Shown: piece after piece, positions 49,242-56,646 of the stretch
How positions within the stretch are numbered: the first letter of the stretch is position 1
How the letters are laid out: the number at the start of each line of letters is the position of its first letter
Assembly: GCA_949318235.1 (NCBI GenBank)
Contig: OX439132.1
Span: 47,058,217 to 47,122,216, forward strand
Source: Ecdyonurus torrentis
Lineage: Eukaryota; Arthropoda; Insecta; Ephemeroptera; Heptageniidae
Length of the DNA stretch: 64,000 nucleotides
Reading direction: 5' to 3'
The notes under the pieces: generated by a model
What the model saw: only the letters and a program-made list of their open reading frames with translations
The model's database searches: none
What the model was told of the DNA's origin: nothing
Position numbers and translations under genes: made by a program

Positions 49242-50280
49242 CACATCTGTATTATTATTATTATTTATGTTTTGTAGCAAATAAATTTATATTTCAAAGT
49301 TATAGAACCAAAATATAAGATTGTTGTTGGGTACATGATGGGGAAATCTAAATTATAATTCATAAAATTATGAATACACGTATATTTTTTTTATATGGTT
49401 ATTTTTATATGTATACATATTTATTTTATTGCAGTGTATGTTAATTTTGTTTCAAATTGCACTATAACATACAGAATTTTTCTTCTTTATTTTTCAATCC
49501 TTTTACTATGAAATATAAATTTATTTGCTACAAAACATAAATAAAAGTAATAATAATAATAAAGATGTGCTGCAACTCTATGATGTAAAAAGTAACAAAT
49601 TGTATATTACCATTACCTGGTTGGTAATATGGTCCAATTGTTCACGATCATATTACAATAAATACATCAAATACATATGCATGCATGGCACAACAATACA
49701 TGTACCTGTGTAGTCAATAAAATTGTGCAAGGAATTACACATTTCTCGCATAATTATAAAGTTCAGCAGTATATATTTTTACATAACATTATGTACCAGA
49801 TATATCATGTCGATATTATAAGTTTACTACTAATTACTTCTCTGCTATGGGCTATGGCTCAACAGCAGGTTTTTTTTTTCCTTCAATTTTTTGAAAAAAA
49901 ATTCCCACAAGAGTCCCACGGTAAGAGTCCCAAGTAAAGGGTCTTGTCTAATAATTGGTGCCTTTTTGTGATAAGTATGATATTTAAGTTTTAAAAACAG
50001 AGGTATGACTAAAAAAAATCATTTTTTTTGTTCTTTTTTGTATTGTCTGGTAATTGGCACCTGTCCCAAATCAGGGTCCTGTCCATTAATTGGTACTTAT
50101 TTGTGTCAGGGACCATATTTAGGAAGCAGGCACCAAGTTTCATACAAAAAAAAATGTAAAAGCATTATTTACATAAAATACATATCTGCATATTTTTTCA
50201 TAGGCCTCGTGCCTAATGGGTCAAAAACGACCCACCTTCATTCCGCGCAAGTGCATGTGCATAAAAATTTGAAAAAAATA

Positions 50281-50480
50281 NNNNNNNNNNNNNNNNNNNN
50301 NNNNNNNNNNNNNNNNNNNNNNNNNNNNNNNNNNNNNNNNNNNNNNNNNNNNNNNNNNNNNNNNNNNNNNNNNNNNNNNNNNNNNNNNNNNNNNNNNNNN
50401 NNNNNNNNNNNNNNNNNNNNNNNNNNNNNNNNNNNNNNNNNNNNNNNNNNNNNNNNNNNNNNNNNNNNNNNNNNNNNNNN
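50281..50480. other. Assembly gap (200 N)
   Basis: Unknown sequence, probably of placeholder length. It separates the piggyBac-like element from the histone locus. Confidence 1.
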
Positions 50481-50611
50481 CAATAGGTATCGCCTTTTGT
50501 GCACACTGCACAACGCAGCTCAGTGATTGGAGCGCATATGTTGACCGAGTCTGAAACTAGGCGCGCGCCAAACTCGGGGCACCAGCATTATTGCAACTTC
50601 GTCAGTGCACC

Positions 50612-50986
50612 ATGCCACCAAAGACTAGCGGAAAGGCCGCCAAGAAATCGGGCAAGGCCCAGAAGAACATCTCGAAGAGTGATAAGAAGGGACGTAAGCG
50701 CAGGAGGAAGGAGAGCTATGCCATCTACATCTACAAAGTGTTGAAGCAAGTGCACCCCGACACCGGAGTATCCTCCAAGGCCATGTCTATCATGAACAGC
50801 TTCGTCAACGACATCTTTGAACGCATTGCAGCTGAGGCCAGTCGCCTTGCTCACTACAACAAGCGTTCCACCATCACAAGCCGGGAGATCCAGACCGCAG
50901 TGCGCCTGCTCTTGCCTGGTGAACTCGCCAAGCACGCAGTCAGTGAGGGCACCAAGGCCGTCACCAAGTACACCAGCTCTAAGTAG
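50612..50986 (+). CDS. H2B: Histone H2B (replication-dependent)
   Basis: This 124-residue intronless gene encodes core histone H2B, which pairs with H2A in the nucleosome. The start is the ATG in CACCATGCCACC; the reading can be extended upstream only from a TTG. The basic tail [19 protein letters not shown] precedes the histone fold from [20 protein letters not shown] through [19 protein letters not shown] and [20 protein letters not shown] to the C-terminal helix ending AVTKYTSSK. It matches insect H2B nearly throughout; differences cluster in the tail. A histone 3' stem-loop lies 28 bp past the stop, so the mRNA should be replication-dependent and lack poly-A. TGATTGG (about 50522) may be an inverted CCAAT box. 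A divergent H2A partner, common in arthropods, would fall in the assembly gap. GC content is far above that of the surroundings, as expected for a conserved histone gene. Confidence 0.98.
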   Translation: MPPKTSGKAAKKSGKAQKNISKSDKKGRKRRRKESYAIYIYKVLKQVHPDTGVSSKAMSIMNSFVNDIFERIAAEASRLAHYNKRSTITSREIQTAVRLLLPGELAKHAVSEGTKAVTKYTSSK

Positions 50987-51013
50987 AACCCAACAAGAGC
51001 TATCTCGTGAAAC

Positions 51014-51029
51014 GGCCCTTTTAAGGGCC
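51014..51029 (+). terminator. Histone mRNA 3' stem-loop of H2B
   Basis: GGCCCTTTTAAGGGCC followed by ACCACTC: six paired bases and a four-base loop, the SLBP-binding consensus used for U7-dependent 3' processing. Confidence 0.95.
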
Positions 51030-51257
51030 ACCACTCGCACTCTTGATTGACATTGCTATGACCTCCTAATTTCTAAGTTAACTGATAAGTGCTATACCTT
51101 GCCCACTTCAGCACCTACCTTAACGTGTTTCACCTCGACACGCTATGTTGAATAATGTTGGCAGTGCTTTATTCACTTCCAACGGATTGTAACAAATACA
51201 TCGCCTGCCTCTACACTTTGCGGCTCAGTTATAATCGCTCTTTAAGATCATTGCATT

Positions 51258-51273
51258 GGCCCTCACAAGGGCC
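51258..51273 (-). terminator. Histone mRNA 3' stem-loop of the H1-like gene
   Basis: On the minus strand it reads GGCCCTTGTGAGGGCC, 18 bp beyond the stop of the minus-strand gene. It shows that gene is, or was, a replication-dependent histone. Confidence 0.9.
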
Positions 51274-51291
51274 GGTTGCAACGTCGTGCAT

Positions 51292-51441
51292 TTATTTCTT
51301 TTTGCTGCTCTTTGCTACCTTGGCTGCAGTTTTGCGTTTCGTGGCTGTCTTCTTTGCTTTGGTTGCAGCTTTGCCCTTCTTTACTTTCGGAGCAGCTTTT
51401 TTTGGTTTCTCCACTTTCTTCAGGGGCTTTTTCGCGGCCAT
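51292..51441 (-). CDS. Short H1-tail-like histone gene without a globular domain
   Basis: ATG at 51441-51439 opens a 49-residue, strongly basic protein (MAAKKPLKKVEKPKKAAPKV... ending KVAKSSKKK). It is made almost only of Lys, Ala, Pro, Thr and Val, like the C-terminal tail of histone H1. The winged-helix globular domain of H1 is absent. The reading stays open upstream to 51570 but is not histone-like there and resembles a 5' UTR. A correct histone stem-loop follows. It is convergent with H2B, the two stem-loops 228 bp apart. It may be a genuine mini-H1, an H1 gene that lost its globular domain, or an assembly collapse. H1 tails bind linker DNA by charge, so such a peptide could still coat DNA; that is inference. 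Confidence 0.6.
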   Translation of the reverse strand: MAAKKPLKKVEKPKKAAPKVKKGKAATKAKKTATKRKTAAKVAKSSKKK

Positions 51442-51599
51442 TGCTCTGTCGAATACAGTGGGCAGACGGTCTCGTGGTAGTCGCTCACTCGCTCGCTCGC
51501 TTTGCAAAGCTAAGATGACTAATGTTGGCCGTAGTATAACGCTCGATGTGGAGGGGAGGGTCCAGCGCACAAATACCTACCTATTATGACGCCGTTTTA

Positions 51600-52567
51600 A
51601 AAAAGCCCGCCGTCTATTCAAACTATGCAATTATGCAAGTCCTAAAATAAATAACGTCGTTATTTAATAAGATTTATATCTTACTTACACCCTCATTTCT
51701 CTGCGCTTATGAAAGAAAATATTATTGACCTTTACAGCACAATGAAGGCGTTTATCTACGAACGTTTCAATAAAACTTTTAAAAAAATCATGTTGACATT
51801 ACAAGTGGCTTTCAATGCTTCCAAAGTTAATAAATTAATACAGAAGTTATGTGCACAAGACCATCAAAGTAAAGCCTAAAAACATGACTAAGAAATTTGA
51901 AATAAAATCGTAAATTACAGTGTATAGAATACCACCAAGAGACAACACGAAAAAATATATTTCAAATCGGTCATAAACTAAGACTATCGAAAGCTAATTC
52001 TGTTTTTGCCAAAGGATATATTTTTATATACTGGTCAAGTGAAGTATTCAAAATTATTAAAATTCAACTTACAAACCAGAATACATACATACTAGAGAAA
52101 TATTTAGGAAAACCAGGGTTGGGATGATTTTATGCCCAACAACTTCTAAAAGCTAGAGTAAGCGACGTTTATCTTATCGTAAAAGTTCTAAAGAATTACG
52201 GTGACAAAATACATGTTAAATATTTATTATGAGCAGGCTTTGATGATAGACGTAATGCTTGAATAAACAAAAAGAGTATTCAACTAATGTAGTCATTTGT
52301 ATAATTGCTAATAACGTATCTTTGATAATAATGAAAAGAAAATTAAATACATAACAGTTGTGAATTATTATTAATTTTTTTAATTTTATTGTTATCCTCA
52401 TTAGAACGTTATGTCATAAGAACAAACTACTTGAATCATTTCAAATATCTTGTTAACCTCTTGAAGATGCCGGACAAAAATTTTTGCGCGGAAGCCCGAG
52501 CCTAGTCAAGCAGGCCCTATTAAAATAGTTAAATAAAATATTACAAAAGGTATCTATTGTACGAAAC
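51600..52567. other. Spacer after the histone locus, nothing recognised
   Basis: AT-rich with no further histone sequence and no repeat ends. Confidence 0.5.
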
Positions 52568-54524
52568 TAGAGCTGTAAAAAACTCGAAACTCCTTTAGAC
52601 CGAGTTGAAAACTTTTAGACCGGTTTGACTCGAAACTTGGTTTCAGCTCGAAATGAAAGCTAAAAAACTCGAAAACGAGCCAAAGCTCGAAAATCAAGCT
52701 AAAACTCGAAAACTCGAGCTTTGAGTTAAAGCTCGAACACGAGTTTTTCGAGCCCAAATACAAAAGCTTTATATTTTTTTTAATGTTTCTTATTTTAATG
52801 ATAATTTCGTAAATTAACTTACATAAATGCCTAATTGTATTTTAAAATCATCTAGTAATGTTAAAACATTAAAATTTTAGTACGACAATGTGCATTCATT
52901 GATATAATGGTATGTTTTATGCATTTTACAATATGCCAACATGAAAGACCAATGTTCATCTGAATATTTATGATTTATTTTTAATTTTAGTTTTTTTTTT
53001 ATTATTATTTGCATTTAAATTAAACAATTTTGCCTGCAGCACAATTAGCATTATTATTAACTGTTGTTTGAGTTGTGTGGACAATGGCATCCTGTCAAAA
53101 CTCTAAGCATCTTGATTATCGCAAAAAAAAAAAAAAAAAAAAAAAAAAGTTTTTGGACTGATTTTTACTTAAAAGCTCGTGTATTTTGACGACTCATTTA
53201 CGGTGTCAACTCGAGGTGGCTCGTTTTCGAGCTGAAAAAGAAGAATGAAAAATCATAATACGATGACAGCTCGCTACCGCTCGGATAAAACCATCGGACA
53301 CTGGTCACATGTATATATACATGGTCGCTTCGCTCTATCAGGCAGGAGTGAGATCGGCGTGCAGTAATACTTGTATTTTCAGTTAATTTGTTCGGCGCGC
53401 TATTAACAATTTTAATGATTCTTGTTTCATCTGACACGATCGCTTTCGCGATCATAAAATGCTGTGTATCTTTTGTATTTAAAATATCGTGAAAACGAAG
53501 AATTTGATCGCTAATTTTCTCCTGTTATGAAAGTGGCACCTGGCTTCCGCTCGGATAGTCCCATCGGTCACTGGTCACATGTATATAATCTTGGTCGCTT
53601 CGTACTATCAAGCAGGGGTGAGATCGGCGTGTAGTCACACTTGTATTGGCAGTTCTTTTGTACGGCGAGCTATAACCTCTATAAATAATTTTTTGTGTGT
53701 ATCTGATATGATTTCTTATGCAATGGACATCTAACTTTTGAATTAAAAATTATATAAGCATTTGAAGGGTAAATAGAACCTGGTTTGTAGCAGTGACACC
53801 TCGCTGCGCTCGGATAGACCCGTCGGTCACTTGTAACATTTATATATACTTGGTCGCTTCGCTCTATCAGGCAGGATTGGGATCGGCGTGCAGTCACACT
53901 TAAATTTTGCAGTTAAATTGTTCGGGGAGCTATTCCTGTATAAATAATTGTTTGTGTGTATCTGACACGATTGCTTACGCATCCCGTCCGCATCGACAGC
54001 GCAGAGAAACACGCCAGCCGTACCGGCAGCCGTAAAATTTTGGTACGACAATGTGCACTATTTAATCTAATGGTATTTGTTATGCATTTTGCAATATGCC
54101 AACATGAAGTTATGTAGACAAATGTCCATCTGTAATTTTTTTTAATTTTTTTTTTTTTTTTTTTTTCAAGTTGAGTTTTTATTATTATTAGGTATTTGCA
54201 TTTAAATTAAACAATAATGCCTGCAGCACAATTAACAATACTATTTACTGTGCTTGAGTTGTGTGGACAAATGGCATCCTGTCAAAACTCTTATAGCATC
54301 TTGATTATCGAAGAAATAAAAAAAAAAAAAAAAAAAAAATTGGGACTCAATAGATCGTGTATTTTGACGACTCGTTTACGGTCTCATCGCCAGCTGGCTC
54401 TTTTTCGAGCTGAAAACTCGAAAAAGCTCCAAACTCTTTTTTTTTTTTTTTTTTTTGTCGAAACCGAATACTCGAAAATGTTGGTCCGCATTCGAGTTCA
54501 GCTCGGTTTAAATTTACAGCTCTA
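52568..54524. mobile_element. Rearranged relative of the giant hAT
   Basis: Starts TAGAGCTGTAAAAAACTCGAAA and ends TTTAAATTTACAGCTCTA, the same TIRs as 18430-40703, with CTCGAAA/ACGAGCC subterminal words. It has no transposase. The flanking octamers differ (TACGAAAC and GATTATGC). A related half-element repeats inside (52866-53240 and 54035-54524), so the two ends probably come from different copies. Confidence 0.7.
53255..54005. repeat. Three tandem units of about 265 bp
   Basis: Units at about 53267, 53535 and 53797 share CGCTCGGATA..CC.TCGG.CACT, GGTCGCTTCG..CTATCA.GCAGG and GAGATCGGCGTG.AGT. They interrupt a hAT-family copy at 53240. On the minus strand the units share short peptide-like stretches (ARRSHSCLIERSD), but stops between them argue against a gene. 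Confidence 0.75.
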
Positions 54525-55065
54525 GATTATGCCGTATTTAATATGGCCTTTTTTTTAATAACAGAAAAATATGATCTATTGCCGCACAATGATATATGTA
54601 ATTTACTTCTTCTATTATTAGTTCGTTTCAAATACTATAGCAATTATCTTGCTTATATGATGTTAGTCAAAATATTTATATATATTAAATATGTTTTTAT
54701 AAGAAATTTATAAATATCGGGCAACCGAAATATATTTTCTCATAGTTTGTTTCTGTAATATAGGGTCTTTAGCTTCTCTCAAAGAGAAATGCGATGTGGG
54801 GGGAAGAAGAGAGAGGGGAGGGACAGATTACGAAGCACGCGTGTTTTTGGTGTCTTCAAATATTTTCTAATTTCTACAGTTTTTTAATCCATAATCATTA
54901 TGAATTTGTGTTCTACTTATGTGTAAGTACATTCTGTTACAGTATCAATAGTAAATTTGTATTAAACTATTAACATTGCATATAATTTAATGTTAAAAGT
55001 GTGCTAGAAATATTGCTTTTGAGATTTGTCTAAGCGTCCATATTTGAACATTCTGATACTTTTAA

Positions 55066-56646
55066 ATGCAAGGTATGATGGATAGATTTTATAATCCATG
55101 CACCAATGCCCACTTAAATAGTAGTAATGGCTGTAAAATGACAAATTATAATATCTATAACTCAGTGCTTGAAATAATAGAACCTATTATATCTGAAATT
55201 CATAATGAGGTTAAAAATCTTGCCTCAACGATATTAACTCAAAAATCTGAGATCATTGAAAAACTAGATGCAGCTCTGTCCATTCAACATGAGAATTTTG
55301 TGAAGCTTTGGTCAATTCCCCCTCCACCCAAACCTGACGTCGCACCACAGCTGGGACGGATTGAGGGGAATACAAGTCACCTTGAGCCAGCACGCCTGCC
55401 TGTCGTGCCACCGTTTTTGACGTTTCCACAACACTGGCGGCAAAAGAACTCGGCAGGCACACGAGCCGGTGCGCTTGATCTACCAGAATATGCACCTCCA
55501 CCCACTCAATATGAACAACCTTGGCAGGAGGTGAACCGCGGTGGTCGCAAATCCTTTGTGACCACCGTATGCGGTACGTACCCTTCTACATTTAATAAAT
55601 ATGATGCATTAACAAACTTAAATGAAAATATAAATTTAGATTCTAATATTCATGAAATATCAGATGACATTTTCTCAGCACCTTCTAATGTGAGTCTAGC
55701 TCATTGCGTTGGTAGTGACCTACTGATGGATGCTGGTATTGCACTTGAATTTAAGAATAGATTTGGTAATGTTAGTTATTTAAAAGCACAAAATAAACTT
55801 CCTGGTGAAGTTATTGTTCTACCTATTGATGACAATAGATTTATATTTTATTTGGTTACAAAAAAATTCTCTAAAGAAAAACCAGATATAAAAACAATTA
55901 AAAAATGTCTAATTTCATTAAAAAAAACTTGTTATGATTTAGGGGTGTCTGAAATAGCAATACCACGTATATGTTGTGGTTGCGATGGATTTTCTTGGCA
56001 CATCATCAAGCCATTAATTGCTAGTGTGTTTAATGATTCTCAAATATCTGTGACTGTCTGTAATTTTATACCATCATCTAACTATAATGTTAGTTATGCT
56101 GTGAATTTTCCTCCTCTACCTCGCCATGTTGTTTCCAGGGAGAGGAGAAGCGCACCGGCTCAACAACAGCAGCGGCCGCGTAAACAGCAGCAAGTAGCGA
56201 GAGAGAGAGTACATCCTAGCCAGCCAAATAAGAAGCAAGAAAAGTTGCCTACTTCCCAGGGGCAACTAGAAACTTCAACTCCTGCAAAATCCACCTCTAC
56301 TGTTATAGTTAAAGATAAACAATCTAAAACTATTACGGATTCATGTGGTAGTTTTACTCCAGTAGAAAAATTATCCCACATATCCTTGCAACCAACTATA
56401 TCCAATTCAACAAATGAGGAATCTTTTGATGAACGTACTGCTGTTATAGTTGAAAGTCACTACCCTCCTGATTTTGATGATCATGGTGAATCATCATTTA
56501 GTGAAGGTGCCTTTTTCTCTAGAGCTGACGATGCTCCTCTAGAACCTATAACACCTTCATGCAGTAGAAACACTAGAGCTTCGAACAGTCAAGCTAATTT
56601 TAGTCAATTTTTTCCAACCAAAAAACAGACCAAGCAAATAAATTAA
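55066..56646 (+). CDS. LINE ORF1 protein with an OARD1/TARG1-type macrodomain
   Basis: The 526-residue protein starts at ATG 55066. Residues 30-80 look helical and may form a coiled coil. A Pro-rich stretch (84-150) and a Gag-like WQEVNRGGRKSF...FNKYDALTN follow. Residues about 196-335 (55651-56070) match the macrodomain of OARD1/ALC1 type: SLAHCVGSDLLMDAGIALEF, then GEVIVLPIDDNRFIFYLVTKK, KPDIKTIKKCL, IAIPRICCGCDGFSW and ISVTVC. In human OARD1 (TARG1) Lys84 and Asp125 remove ADP-ribose from glutamate; the aligned residues here, K266 and D307, are kept. The remaining 190 residues are Gln/Arg-rich and then Ser/Thr-rich and apparently disordered. No CCHC knuckle or PHD finger is seen. ORF1 proteins normally bind the element RNA; ADP-ribose binding or hydrolysis here is inferred. 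The stop lies about 40 bp inside the open ORF2 frame. Confidence 0.85.
   Translation: MQGMMDRFYNPCTNAHLNSSNGCKMTNYNIYNSVLEIIEPIISEIHNEVKNLASTILTQKSEIIEKLDAALSIQHENFVKLWSIPPPPKPDVAPQLGRIEGNTSHLEPARLPVVPPFLTFPQHWRQKNSAGTRAGALDLPEYAPPPTQYEQPWQEVNRGGRKSFVTTVCGTYPSTFNKYDALTNLNENINLDSNIHEISDDIFSAPSNVSLAHCVGSDLLMDAGIALEFKNRFGNVSYLKAQNKLPGEVIVLPIDDNRFIFYLVTKKFSKEKPDIKTIKKCLISLKKTCYDLGVSEIAIPRICCGCDGFSWHIIKPLIASVFNDSQISVTVCNFIPSSNYNVSYAVNFPPLPRHVVSRERRSAPAQQQQRPRKQQQVARERVHPSQPNKKQEKLPTSQGQLETSTPAKSTSTVIVKDKQSKTITDSCGSFTPVEKLSHISLQPTISNSTNEESFDERTAVIVESHYPPDFDDHGESSFSEGAFFSRADDAPLEPITPSCSRNTRASNSQANFSQFFPTKKQTKQIN

Larger units (their letters stand above)
48306..50232. repeat. Foldback arms inside the piggyBac-like element
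   Basis: From GGGTCGTTTTTGACCCATTA (48306) the sequence is mirrored by TAATGGGTCAAAAACGACCC ending at 50232. The arms reach about 49310 and 49490. The left arm has two insertions that the right arm lacks. Confidence 0.85.
47943..50280. mobile_element. piggyBac-like element, right end lost in the assembly gap
   Basis: After TTAA the sequence becomes CCCATTTATGCCTAATGG, with a GGGTCGAAAACGACCC palindrome just inside. TTAA targets and CCC-starting ends are piggyBac hallmarks. The uninterrupted copy at 17270-17273 shows the empty site with a single TTAA. The interior contains a foldback and two smaller MITEs but no transposase. The right end would lie at or beyond 50281. Confidence 0.65.

Noticed and set aside
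50005..50526. Open frames crossing the N run
   Set aside because: They depend on 200 unknown bases of the assembly gap.
52568..54524. A complete 1957-bp non-autonomous hAT with matching TIRs
   Set aside because: The flanking octamers differ and the interior contains a repeated half-element, so the ends probably derive from separate copies.
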